46,850 bases of DNA from an uncultured Alphaproteobacteria bacterium (GTDB taxonomy: Bacteria > Pseudomonadota > Alphaproteobacteria > Bin95), in assembly GCA_938083135.1 (NCBI GenBank), contig CALLKY010000019.1, positions 1 to 46,850 of the forward strand, given 5' to 3'. Below the pieces are notes generated by a model that saw only the letters and a program-made list of their open reading frames with translations, made no database searches and had not been told where the DNA came from. A program made the position numbers and the translations under genes. Shown piece by piece: positions 1 to 7,979 of this stretch. How positions within the stretch are numbered: the first letter of the stretch is position 1; each line of letters starts with the position of its first letter.

Positions 1-137
1 TCAGAAAAGCCGCCGCCCGTAATCTCCCAGATCTCTGGGACGCCATCCGAGACGCCATCGACGACCTCACGCCAAACGACTGCAGGAGCTACTTCACAGC
101 TGCAGGCTATGAACCAGAATGATGGGAATCTGCTCTA
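1..137 (+). mobile_element. IS630-family element, truncated by the window edge (3' end only)
   Basis: The first 137 bases hold the 3' end of an IS630-type transposase gene, then 13 bases of IS end (123-135) and TA (136-137). IS630 elements duplicate a TA target. Bases 2-138 are a perfect inverted copy of 46714-46850, and the two copies diverge immediately after the TA plus one G. That marks the IS boundary. The start of the element lies outside the window. Confidence 0.85.
3..122 (+). CDS. IS630-family transposase, C-terminal fragment
   Basis: An open frame enters from the window edge and ends at TGA 120-122, giving 39 residues. It contains LPDLWDAI and ends NDCRSYFTAAGYEPE, which resembles the usual tail of IS630-family transposases (acidic-C-x-x-YF-x-x-AGY). 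The DDE catalytic domain lies outside the window. The gene is cut by the sequence end, not by mutation. An identical fragment lies on the other strand at the right end. Confidence 0.8.
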   Translation, partial: RKAAARNLPDLWDAIRDAIDDLTPNDCRSYFTAAGYEPE

Positions 138-1073
138 GTCTACCAGCGGCAAGCCTTCTTCCCTGCGAATATCATTGATGACCTCTTTCACCCGTTGTTG
201 GAGTGGCGCGTATTGCATGCCGAACTCCTCGACCAATCGGGTGTTGTCGATCAAATAGGTGCCGGAGCTTGTTGGGCCATCCGTTTCGTTCTCAAAGCGG
301 ATATCAGCGTCTGGCAGATAGGCGCGCACCATGGCGCCAAGTTCCGCCAAACTGACGGTCGTACCGCCTGAATTGTAGGTGGTGTGTTTAGGTTTGTCGG
401 TCAGCAGAATGCGCGCAAATGCTTCGGCCATATCTTCAACGTGAATGACGTTCCGCATGGCGTTCGCGTGGGGGAAGGTAACGGATTTCCCGCGTGCCGG
501 TTGGCAAATGCAGTTCACATGATCAATGGAGCCAAACTTCTTGTCCGGCCCGTTGACGTTAGCGGGACGGACGCAGGTGATCGTCATGTCATAGGCGCGG
601 CGATAATCGTGTGCCTGCCATTCATTGGTGATCTTGTTGACGGCATATTGGGTTGTGCCGCGTCGCTCATCTTCCTCGTGCACGGGCCGTTCGCCGAATT
701 CCGTTTGGCCGCCGGACACGGCAAGCGAACTTGCGAACACGGTGTGTTTCACACCCATCCGCCGGGCCGCCTCAAAGCAATTGTCCATGCCCTGAATATC
801 CAGCTTGAACGCCACATGGGGTGCCAGATCGCCGATAAAGTAGGAGAGATTGATGACGCGTTCGGCTTTCGATTCCTGCATCGCGCCGATCACGTCATCA
901 AATTGCGTCACGTCCCCACGCACGACCTTCACAGAATCGCCAAGGTCAGCGAACGCTGCAGACGCACCCGCGACGTCAATATCCATGCAGGTTACGTCAT
1001 GCCCGGCTTTCGCCAAGATTGGCAGCAAACGTCGCCCAATAAAGCCAGCCCCGCCGATTGCGAGAATAGACAT
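135..1073 (-). CDS. NAD-dependent epimerase/dehydratase (extended SDR)
   Basis: This 312-residue protein is an extended short-chain dehydrogenase of the nucleotide-sugar epimerase/dehydratase type. The N-terminal Rossmann motif GGAGFIG is at residues 7-13, and the catalytic YxxxK is Y143/K147 after a Ser-rich strand near S115-S116. The substrate is not evident. Its neighbours are catabolic, so a carbonyl or hydroxyl oxidoreductase role is as plausible as sugar epimerisation. It is the last gene of a minus-strand cluster starting at 5504, 24 bp after the SDR gene. Its stop codon TAG (135-137) is made of the TA target duplication plus the first IS base, so the IS landed exactly at the 3' end and the native terminus may have differed slightly. 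Confidence 0.8.
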   Translation of the reverse strand: MSILAIGGAGFIGRRLLPILAKAGHDVTCMDIDVAGASAAFADLGDSVKVVRGDVTQFDDVIGAMQESKAERVINLSYFIGDLAPHVAFKLDIQGMDNCFEAARRMGVKHTVFASSLAVSGGQTEFGERPVHEEDERRGTTQYAVNKITNEWQAHDYRRAYDMTITCVRPANVNGPDKKFGSIDHVNCICQPARGKSVTFPHANAMRNVIHVEDMAEAFARILLTDKPKHTTYNSGGTTVSLAELGAMVRAYLPDADIRFENETDGPTSSGTYLIDNTRLVEEFGMQYAPLQQRVKEVINDIRREEGLPLVD

Positions 1074-1097
1074 GCTCTCTCTCCTACCTTTGAACCG

Positions 1098-1844
1098 CTA
1101 GGTCATTTCTACGCCGCCGTTAACCGGCAGCAATTGGCCATTGATGAACCCGCCATTATCGCTGCAAAGCAATTGGACCAAGGCTGCGATATCATCTGCC
1201 TTGCCTAAGCGGCCAACAGGGTTTGCTGCGATGAGTGCACCATGTTTGCCATCATGGGCAACGTTCTCGCCCTCACCGGGGAAGGTGCCGGGGGAGATGA
1301 TGTTTGTCGTGACGCCCTTGACGCCAAACTCCCGCGCCAGGGCTTTGGTGAGGCCCCACATGGCATGCTTTGACATCGTAACGCCTGGCCTGCCGGCTTT
1401 GCCTTCCTGCGCATTCATGCCTGTGAAATTGATGATGCGGCCCCAGCCGTTCTCAATCATGCCCGGAAGGAACGCCCGAGACAGCCATACGGCGGAATAG
1501 GTGTTCACGTTCATGACGTGAGCCAAGTCCGCGTCCGTCATTTCAAGGAACGGTGACAATGGGCGGATGGCAGCATTGTTGAGCAATACGTCCACGCGGC
1601 CAAATTCAGCCAATGCTTCAGCGGCCATGCGATCGACAGCGGTTTGATCGCCCAAGTCCGCCATGCAAACCAGCGCATCGGTGCCGATATCACGAACTTC
1701 GCCAGCCGTGCGGTCACAGATATCCCGTTGCGTCGACCCATTGATAACAACGTTGAATCCAGCGCGGGCGAGATAGTGCGCGCAGCCCCGGCCAATGTTC
1801 CGGCCAGAGCCTGTAATGAGGGCGGTTTTGGCGCCTCTTGCCAT
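1098..1844 (-). CDS. SDR-fold protein lacking the catalytic Ser and Tyr
   Basis: This is a 248-residue classical-SDR-like protein. The nucleotide-binding TGSGRNIG (residues 11-18), NNAA (89-92), the structural Asn of NVN (112-114) and the PG region near 185 are present. At the active site the Ser position is Gly142 and the Tyr position, four residues before Lys159, is Val155. The spacing 142 to 155 equals the Ser-Tyr spacing of FabG (13 residues), so the alignment is unambiguous. Reduction or oxidation by the usual Tyr-Lys mechanism seems impossible. It may bind NAD(P) structurally, act on an unusual substrate, or serve as a partner of neighbouring enzymes. It lies 33 bp downstream of the flavin monooxygenase gene on the same strand. 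Confidence 0.82.
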   Translation of the reverse strand: MARGAKTALITGSGRNIGRGCAHYLARAGFNVVINGSTQRDICDRTAGEVRDIGTDALVCMADLGDQTAVDRMAAEALAEFGRVDVLLNNAAIRPLSPFLEMTDADLAHVMNVNTYSAVWLSRAFLPGMIENGWGRIINFTGMNAQEGKAGRPGVTMSKHAMWGLTKALAREFGVKGVTTNIISPGTFPGEGENVAHDGKHGALIAANPVGRLGKADDIAALVQLLCSDNGGFINGQLLPVNGGVEMT

Positions 1845-1877
1845 AGCGATGCTTCCTTGCAGTGCGCCCCCACGAAA

Positions 1878-3185
1878 TCAGGGCATGTTCAAACGGTAAT
1901 GGTCTCTGAGAGTGTCGCCCTGATATTCGGTTTTGAAAAGCCCGCGCTTCTGTAGAATCGGCACGACTTCATCTATGAACACGTCGAGCATATAGGGTAG
2001 GACGGGTGGCATCAGGTTGAAGCCGTCCGCGGCACCGTCTTCGATCCAGTCTTGCATCAGATCGGCGACTTGATCCGGCGTCCCTGCAAAGGTGAAGTGG
2101 CCGCGGGCACCTGCGAGCTTCGACAATAATTGCCTGAGTGTCGGCTTCTCACGGCGCACCAGGTCAACGATGACGGCTGTGCGGCTGCGGGCCGCTTGCA
2201 CGGTATCCGGGTCCGGGAAGTCTTCTGGTGACAGCGGCGTATCCATCGGCAGGTGAGAGAAGTCATGGCCGCCGAACCGGCCTGACATGCGTGTGCGACC
2301 AACTTCCGGGTCCGCTAGATCATTAATCTCGCGCGTCAAGCGCTCGGCTTCTGCTGCCGTTGAGCCAATCATTGGGCTGAACCCGGGCAGCACCAGCGCT
2401 TGATCCTCCGCCCGGCCTTTCTGGCGGACGCGGGCTTTGATATCCTTATAGAACGCCTGTGCTGCAGCTTTCTCCAGATGCGCTGTGAAGATGGCTTCGG
2501 CATGTGTGGCAGCGAAATCGCGCCCGGTTTCCGATGATCCGGCCTGGATCAACACCGGACGACCCTGGCGGCTTTGCGGTACATTCAGCGGGCCGGTGAC
2601 GGCGTAATATTCGCCCTTGTGGTTGATGGGACGGATGCCGTCGGCACGGGCATAGCGACCAGCGGCGCGGTCATCCTGAATGGCGTCCGCGTCCCAGCTT
2701 GCCCAAAGCGCTTTGGCGATTTCGATGTATTCCCGCGCCTTCGCATAGCGGATGTCATGGCTGACCTGCGCCGCATCGCCATAATTACCCGCAGCAGGCA
2801 CGGACCATGACGTCACGACATTCCAGCCAATCCGCCCGTTGCTGATGTGGTCCAGCGATGCCAATTGGCGAACCAGATTATAGGGCTCTGTGTAGGTGGT
2901 GGAGGCTGTCGCGATGAGGCCGATCTTACTGGTCGCCGTGGCAATCGCGCCCAAGGCTGTTAACGGTTCCAGCCATGTGCGTGGCGCACTATCCACATCG
3001 GGGCCGAGCGCCAACTGATCCGCCAGGAAGATACTGTCGAACAGCCCTTCCTCAGCCCGTTGGGCAAGCCCTTGGAAATACTGAATATCAGACAGCGGCA
3101 GCGGCGACGCTTTTGGGTGCCGCCACGCCGCTTCATGGTGGCCGCGGCCATGGATGAAGAGGTTCAGGATCATATGCTTGGGCAT
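1878..3185 (-). CDS. LLM-class flavin-dependent monooxygenase, NtaA/SnaA/DszA family
   Basis: This 435-residue protein matches the length and pattern of the FMNH2-dependent monooxygenases that include nitrilotriacetate monooxygenase NtaA, SnaA and DszA. The N-terminus carries HPKA and the strand FDSIFLAD. The middle has DHISNGRIGWNVVTSW, typical of the luciferase-like barrel, then GEYYAVTGPLNVPQSRQGRP and QAGSSETGRDFAA, characteristic of this subfamily. Such enzymes need a separate NAD(P)H:FMN reductase, and none is adjacent. The substrate is unknown; carbon-nitrogen or carbon-sulfur cleavage would fit the family. It lies 27 bp downstream of the crotonase gene, in the same apparent transcription unit. 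Confidence 0.85.
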   Translation of the reverse strand: MPKHMILNLFIHGRGHHEAAWRHPKASPLPLSDIQYFQGLAQRAEEGLFDSIFLADQLALGPDVDSAPRTWLEPLTALGAIATATSKIGLIATASTTYTEPYNLVRQLASLDHISNGRIGWNVVTSWSVPAAGNYGDAAQVSHDIRYAKAREYIEIAKALWASWDADAIQDDRAAGRYARADGIRPINHKGEYYAVTGPLNVPQSRQGRPVLIQAGSSETGRDFAATHAEAIFTAHLEKAAAQAFYKDIKARVRQKGRAEDQALVLPGFSPMIGSTAAEAERLTREINDLADPEVGRTRMSGRFGGHDFSHLPMDTPLSPEDFPDPDTVQAARSRTAVIVDLVRREKPTLRQLLSKLAGARGHFTFAGTPDQVADLMQDWIEDGAADGFNLMPPVLPYMLDVFIDEVVPILQKRGLFKTEYQGDTLRDHYRLNMP

Positions 3186-3212
3186 GGGGTAACGCTCCAG
3201 CAGAGGAACCGC

Positions 3213-4022
3213 TTATGTCCCCGTGAAGACAGCCGGGCGCTTCTCCATGAACGCCACGCGGCCTTCGGTGAAGTCATTGCTGTCAGCGGCTTTGCGGCTG
3301 ATATCAGCGAGGAGCTGCATGTCCCGACCGCTCTCATCCTTCAACACCTGGGCAATAGTCTGCTTGGAAGCGTGGATGGAGATCGGCGCGTTGACGGCGA
3401 TCTGCTCGGCGATCTGGCGAACGGTCGCTTCGAGCATATCTGGCGTCGTAACTTCCTCGATAATGCCCATCTGGAGGGCGGTTTCGGCGGAATAACGGTC
3501 GCCCGTATACATCATCTTCCGCGCCATGCCGGGGCCAACCAGGCCGACCAGCGTGCGCAAGCCTTCGAATGCATACGCGATGCCTAGCCGGGCGGCAGGA
3601 ATGCCGAACTGGCTGTCCGTGGATGCCACGCGGAAATCCGCTGTGAGCGCTAGGCCAAGGCCGCCGCCCAGGCAGAACCCCCGGATCATCGCAATCAGCG
3701 GCTTGTCCAAATTGGCAAGGCTTTCTCGGCCCGCGCCAGAACGGGCGGCATAGATGGCTGCGGCTTCTGCGGTCGCCCGGTTGTCCTTGTATTGGGAGAT
3801 GTCACCCCCAGAAACGAAGGCCTTGTCCCCAGCACCTTTCATAACAACAACCCGGATGTCTGGGTCCTTGGAGAAGTCCTCAACTGCAGCAGTTACGGCC
3901 TCCCACATTTCTAACGTCATGGCGTTGCGGCGTTCGGGCTGGTTGAACGTTAGCCAGCCGACGCCGTTTTCTTTATGCGCTAGAACGCGGTCTTCCGGCG
4001 GGGTAATGGGGCGAGATGCCAT
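3213..4022 (-). CDS. Crotonase-superfamily protein without hydratase glutamates
   Basis: This 269-residue protein has the enoyl-CoA hydratase/isomerase fold, with oxyanion-hole segments VSGGDISQY (residues 70-78) and GFCLGGGLGLAL (115-126). An ungapped comparison with rat mitochondrial enoyl-CoA hydratase from the GGG motif to the FGxP motif puts Gly123 at the position of Glu144 and Ala143 at that of Glu164. Both general acid/base residues are therefore missing. It probably binds an acyl-CoA but is not an ordinary hydratase; isomerase, hydrolase, decarboxylase or ring-opening activities are open. It is in the same minus-strand cluster as the flavin monooxygenase and the odd SDR. Confidence 0.82.
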   Translation of the reverse strand: MASRPITPPEDRVLAHKENGVGWLTFNQPERRNAMTLEMWEAVTAAVEDFSKDPDIRVVVMKGAGDKAFVSGGDISQYKDNRATAEAAAIYAARSGAGRESLANLDKPLIAMIRGFCLGGGLGLALTADFRVASTDSQFGIPAARLGIAYAFEGLRTLVGLVGPGMARKMMYTGDRYSAETALQMGIIEEVTTPDMLEATVRQIAEQIAVNAPISIHASKQTIAQVLKDESGRDMQLLADISRKAADSNDFTEGRVAFMEKRPAVFTGT

Positions 4023-4077
4023 GGTGATAGTCCTTTTGTTTCTTTGGTCTCATGCGTTTGATCAGCGGCCAGCTTAG

Positions 4078-4248
4078 GCTAAGCGCAGTCATCACGAAAA
4101 GCCCGATACAAATTTGCCGTTCAAGCAGGCACCACCACTCATTGTCGTAGTGGCGGACCGGCTGGTTGAGATCGCCCAGATTGCTGATCATAAGGAAGCA
4201 GTCCGGGCTTCTATTGAAAATAGTACTCCTGAATATAAAGGCCCTTAA
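4078..4248 (+). other. Possible remnant of a protein-coding gene between two minus-strand genes
   Basis: The 222-bp gap between the crotonase and amidohydrolase genes holds a plus-strand frame open from 4078 to the TAA at 4246-4248. Its codon pattern looks protein-like (segments APPLIVVVADRLVEIAQIAD and TPEYKGP). It lacks a convincing ATG and N-terminus, so it could be the tail of a lost gene or chance. A minus-strand frame at 3973-4191 also exists but overlaps the crotonase start and has no ribosome binding site. I do not recognise either. Confidence 0.2.
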
Positions 4249-5504
4249 CCAGCCATTTCCGCCACCGTCTGTGCGATGACGCGTGCGCCGGCGGCAAGGT
4301 CTGATGCTGTCGCTGATTCAGCTTCATTGTGGCTGATACCATCCTTGCAAGGCACGAACACCATGCCGGCGGGGCAAAGTGCGGCCATGTTGCGGGCGTC
4401 ATGTCCAGCGCCTGAAAGAAGGTCCATGTTCGGCGCATCAGCGCGGTTTGCAGCGCGGCGGATCATATCCATCACGCCTTTATCAAATGGCACTGTGTTG
4501 GAGCGCTGGATTTCATTCACATTGACTTGGCATGGCCCTGCAAGCGCTTTGCACAATCCGGCGATTTGGCTGCCAAGCGCCTCGCGGACGTCATCATCTG
4601 GGCAGCGGAAATCAATGGAGAATTGCACCCGGCCCGGCACGACAGACGGCGCACCTGGATAGGCCTGCATACGGCCAACATTGAAGCGGATCACGTCCGC
4701 TGGATCTTCCATCAGCCTGTGCAGGCCAACGACCATCTGTGAGGCGGCAAGGCTGGCGTCTTTGCGGCGGCGCATCGGCATCGTGCCAGAATGCGCTTCC
4801 TCACCAATAACTTCGACGGAATATTTACGGGAGCCCTGGATGCCGGTCACCACGCCGATGGTGTTGCCGGTTTCCTCCAGCCTGGGTGCTTGCTCAATAT
4901 GCGCTTCAACGAAGCCTGCGACGTCCGCTTTGAAGGGATGGTCGTCCAACGGGCCAAGCACATTGCGGGTTTCTGCCAGGGCATCAGCCAGTTTGACGCC
5001 GTCCTGGCCGATCACGTTCAGCATGCGGTCTAATTCTTCCGGGCGGGCATAAACTTGGCTGCCCATCACGCCTGGTTGGAAACGACCGCCTTCTTCATTG
5101 GTGAAATTAATGACTTCAATCGGGCGGGTGGTCGTGATCCCGGCAGCGTCCAACGCATAAAGCGCCTCCATACCGGCTAGAACACCGAACGCGCCATCGA
5201 ATTTGCCGCCGGTCGGCTGCGAATCCAAATGGGAGCCCGTTGCAGCCGGCGCGGCAGATGGGTCAGAGCCAGGGCGGCGGATATACATGTTGCCGATGGC
5301 ATCCATGCTTACATGGCAGTTCAGCTCAGCGGCCCATTCTGCAAGCAGCTTGCGGGCTTGATTATCCTCGGGCGTCAGTGCTTCGCGGCACACGCCACCT
5401 TTTGCAGTGGCCCCAAACTTCGCCATTTCCATATGCATGCGCCACAGCCTGTCTTCGTCTACGGAGGCCGCGATACGGGAGAGATCAGCTTCGGAAATGG
5501 TCAT
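4245..5504 (-). CDS. M20-family Zn-dependent amidohydrolase (N-carbamoyl amino acid/allantoate amidohydrolase type)
   Basis: This 419-residue enzyme belongs to the M20 group of N-carbamoyl-L-amino-acid hydrolases, allantoate and ureidoglycolate amidohydrolases. Visible metal and substrate motifs are TGSHLDSQPTGGKFDGAFG, FTNEEGGRF, EAHIEQ, EEAHSGTMP, and near the C-terminus SGAGHDARNM and ISHNEAE. It hydrolyses an amide or carbamoyl bond in the cytoplasm with two divalent metals. The exact substrate cannot be read from the sequence. It is the first gene of the minus-strand cluster and diverges from the SDR gene at 5592, so the 87 bp between them must hold both promoters. Presence beside an NtaA/DszA-type monooxygenase suggests breakdown of a nitrogen-containing compound (inference). 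Confidence 0.85.
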   Translation of the reverse strand: MTISEADLSRIAASVDEDRLWRMHMEMAKFGATAKGGVCREALTPEDNQARKLLAEWAAELNCHVSMDAIGNMYIRRPGSDPSAAPAATGSHLDSQPTGGKFDGAFGVLAGMEALYALDAAGITTTRPIEVINFTNEEGGRFQPGVMGSQVYARPEELDRMLNVIGQDGVKLADALAETRNVLGPLDDHPFKADVAGFVEAHIEQAPRLEETGNTIGVVTGIQGSRKYSVEVIGEEAHSGTMPMRRRKDASLAASQMVVGLHRLMEDPADVIRFNVGRMQAYPGAPSVVPGRVQFSIDFRCPDDDVREALGSQIAGLCKALAGPCQVNVNEIQRSNTVPFDKGVMDMIRRAANRADAPNMDLLSGAGHDARNMAALCPAGMVFVPCKDGISHNEAESATASDLAAGARVIAQTVAEMAG

Positions 5505-5591
5505 GGGTGTGGTTCCTGCAAAAATGATGCGTCCATTTTAGCATATCGGCCAATCCGCGCTATATGGTGCAGATCAGAGGAGACTTGGCCG

Positions 5592-6449
5592 ATGAATCAA
5601 AAAATCTGCGTCATCACCGGTGCAACGGACGGCGTCGGCTTAGAGACTGCCCGCACGCTCGGCAAGGACGGCTGGACGCTGGCGCTTGTCGCTCGCAACG
5701 CTCAGAAGGGCGAACGCATCGCCACAGAATTACGTGCTGAGTGCGGGAATGAGGACATTACGTTCAAGCAAGCTGATCTTTCACTGCAAAAAGATGTGCG
5801 CCGCGTCGCGGGTGAACTGGCGGATTCCTATCCCCGCATCGACGTTCTCATTAACAATGCCGGCGCGATTTTTTGGAAGCGCAAGCAGACGGCGGAAGGA
5901 TTTGAGGCGACGCTTGCGCTCAATCATCTGAACTATTTCCTACTGACAAACCTGCTGCTCGACCGATTGAAGGCGGCACCATCCGCACGGATCGTCAACG
6001 TCGCCAGCCGGGCGCATGTGGGCGCTTCGGTTGATTTTGATGATATGGACGGCACGGCTGTCTACAAGCGATGCATGGGCGGATGGATCGCGTATCAGCG
6101 GTCCAAGCTGCAGAATATCATGTTCACCTATGCACTCGCCCGTCGGCTTGAAGGCACCAATGTGACGGCGAATGCGTTGCATCCGGGCTTCGTGAAAACC
6201 CGGTTTGGTAAGGATAATGGCGGGGCTTTTGCTGTCATCCTGAATATCGGAATGCGGGTTTCGGCGATCTCTGTTCAAAAAGGTGCTGAGACACAAACCT
6301 ATCTGGCGCGCTCGCCTGAGGTAGAGGGCGTTTCTGGCAAATACTTCTCTGAATGCCGGGCGGTGACCTCGACCAAGCAGTCCATGGATGAAGCGGCGCA
6401 GGAACGGCTATGGGCCATGTCTGAGGATATGACGCGTGGTAGCCAGTAA
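5592..6449 (+). CDS. Classical SDR oxidoreductase (retinol dehydrogenase-like)
   Basis: This 285-residue protein has an intact SDR active site: TGATDGVG near the N-terminus, NNAG, NVASRAH with the catalytic Ser, and YQRSK with Tyr and Lys. The insertion between Ser and Tyr and the phrase LHPGFVKTRF resemble the retinol dehydrogenase/WW-oxidoreductase group, which oxidise or reduce lipophilic alcohols and ketones with NADP(H). I chose ATG 5592 because an AGAGGAGA purine stretch lies just upstream and the Rossmann motif starts eight residues later. The upstream open extension to 5229 overlaps the amidohydrolase antisense and is not homologous. It ends 4 bp before the convergent paaE stop. Confidence 0.85.
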   Translation: MNQKICVITGATDGVGLETARTLGKDGWTLALVARNAQKGERIATELRAECGNEDITFKQADLSLQKDVRRVAGELADSYPRIDVLINNAGAIFWKRKQTAEGFEATLALNHLNYFLLTNLLLDRLKAAPSARIVNVASRAHVGASVDFDDMDGTAVYKRCMGGWIAYQRSKLQNIMFTYALARRLEGTNVTANALHPGFVKTRFGKDNGGAFAVILNIGMRVSAISVQKGAETQTYLARSPEVEGVSGKYFSECRAVTSTKQSMDEAAQERLWAMSEDMTRGSQ

Positions 6450-6453
6450 GGCG

Positions 6454-7521
6454 CTAAACGTCGTCGAAGTCTAAGGTCAGTGTTGGCGTTGTTGGCCAGG
6501 ATTGGCAGGTCAGGATAAATCCCGCCTCAAGCTCCCAGTCTTCCAGCGAATAGTTGACCGCCATTTCGGCCTTGCCCTCAACGACGCGGGCGCGGCAAGT
6601 ACAGCACATGCCTCCTCGGCAGGATGAGGGCAGGTCTATCCCGGCGCGTTCGGCTGCGAGAATGGCTGAGCTTTCACCGGGCACCATCTGAAATGTCCGC
6701 GCGGTGCCATCATAAATCGCGGTGACGCGCGCACCTTCCGGTGGTGTATCGGCGGTGTCGGGTGCGCGGATCGCAGCCCCAGGCGTTGGCAGGAAGCGTT
6801 CAGTTTGTATGCAGGCTGGGTCAGCGCCTAATGCAGGTAGGGCGGCCTCTACAGCATCCATCATGGCCGTTGGGCCGCAGACAAAGACCAGATCAGCGTC
6901 TGCTGGCGCAATTAGTCCCGCTGCGGTCAAGGCCTGTAGGCGAGGGCCGTTGATATGGCCGTTGAACAGGTCCACGTCCTGCAATTCGCGGCTCAATATA
7001 TGGATCGCTGAGAACCGCGCCATGTAACGGTCTTTCAGGTCATCCAACGCTTCCCGGAACATGATCGATGCCATATCCCGATTGCCGTAGACCAGCGTGA
7101 AACTTGCGGATCGCTCAGCCGCCAACAATGTCCGCGCAAGGCTGATTACCGGCGTTATGCCAGACCCCGCAGCAATGGCGAGATAGCGGCGGGCTGGGGC
7201 AGAGCCCGGCGAGCATCCGAACCGGCCTTCAGGTGCCATGACATCCAGTGTGGCACCTGGTTTCAGGTTTTCGTGGGCCCACTCTGAAAACCGACCGCCG
7301 GGAACGCGTTTGATCGCGACCTCTATTACCGGATCCCCAGGGGCGGAGCAGATCGAATAGCAGCGTTGCTCGGCGGCACCGTTGATCTCAGCTCTCAGCG
7401 TCAAATATTGCCCCGGTGCGAACGCAAGTGCCGGGCGCATGTCGAATGCCACGACAAGGCCGTCAGCGGTCTCGGGCCGCGTTGCTTTGACGGTTAAGGG
7501 TTTGAAACCGCGACTGCTCAT
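6454..7521 (-). CDS. paaE: Phenylacetyl-CoA 1,2-epoxidase reductase subunit PaaE
   Basis: This 355-residue reductase has an FAD/NAD(P)H ferredoxin-reductase module, with the FAD motif RCYSICSAP and the nucleotide-side motif AAGSGITPV. A C-terminal plant-type [2Fe-2S] ferredoxin domain follows, with cysteines in CRGGMCCTC and a final Cys in LTCQSW. It passes electrons from NADPH to the di-iron subunit PaaA. It is the last gene of paaABCDE and overlaps paaD by 4 bp, so translation is probably coupled. Order and domain content match known paa operons. Confidence 0.93.
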   Translation of the reverse strand: MSSRGFKPLTVKATRPETADGLVVAFDMRPALAFAPGQYLTLRAEINGAAEQRCYSICSAPGDPVIEVAIKRVPGGRFSEWAHENLKPGATLDVMAPEGRFGCSPGSAPARRYLAIAAGSGITPVISLARTLLAAERSASFTLVYGNRDMASIMFREALDDLKDRYMARFSAIHILSRELQDVDLFNGHINGPRLQALTAAGLIAPADADLVFVCGPTAMMDAVEAALPALGADPACIQTERFLPTPGAAIRAPDTADTPPEGARVTAIYDGTARTFQMVPGESSAILAAERAGIDLPSSCRGGMCCTCRARVVEGKAEMAVNYSLEDWELEAGFILTCQSWPTTPTLTLDFDDV

Positions 7522-7979
7522 AGCGCTTTAAAAGCCTCAAACGGCTCCAGGCAGGATGTGCAGCGCCACAGCGACTTGCATGCAGTCGCGCCAAAGCGGC
7601 TGAGTTCCTCTGTCACTGTACTTTCGCATCTGGGGCAGGTGACGGATGCGCCGGGGCCTGGCGGGGGTGCAATGCCCATATGGGCCAGCTTGGCGCGGCC
7701 TTCGGCGGAAATGTCGGCACTGGACCATGCGGGTGCCAATTCTGTCTCGACGCGGGCGTTCTTGATCCCGGCTTTAGCGAGCGCTGTCTCGATTTCCATC
7801 TGGATGACGGTCATCGCCGGGCAGCCTGAATATGTCGGCGTTATGCGGACAATGATGCGACCGGAAGCATCTGCATCAACGCCGCGCAGCACGCCCAAGT
7901 CTGCGATTGTCAGCGGCGGCAGTTCGGGGTCCGAGACAGAGCTTACTGCCGCCCATGCTGTTTCAGTGGCCACTACCAT
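7518..7979 (-). CDS. paaD: Phenylacetyl-CoA epoxidase assembly protein PaaD
   Basis: This 153-residue protein has an N-terminal MIP18/DUF59 domain, including the Cys-bearing segment TPTYSGCPAM. A C-terminal zinc ribbon has CPRC and CTSC pairs. PaaD is thought to assist iron or iron-sulfur maturation of the epoxidase complex rather than form part of the core catalyst. It overlaps paaC by 7 bp and paaE by 4 bp. Length and both domains are normal for the family. Confidence 0.92.
   Translation of the reverse strand: MVVATETAWAAVSSVSDPELPPLTIADLGVLRGVDADASGRIIVRITPTYSGCPAMTVIQMEIETALAKAGIKNARVETELAPAWSSADISAEGRAKLAHMGIAPPPGPGASVTCPRCESTVTEELSRFGATACKSLWRCTSCLEPFEAFKAL

Noticed and set aside
3973-4191. 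Minus-strand 72-codon frame with a hydrophobic stretch
   Set aside because: It overlaps the crotonase start, has no ribosome binding site and no recognised family.
5229-5591. N-terminal extension of the SDR gene at 5592
   Set aside because: It lies antisense to the amidohydrolase coding region, and the SDR fold begins at 5592 behind a good ribosome binding site.
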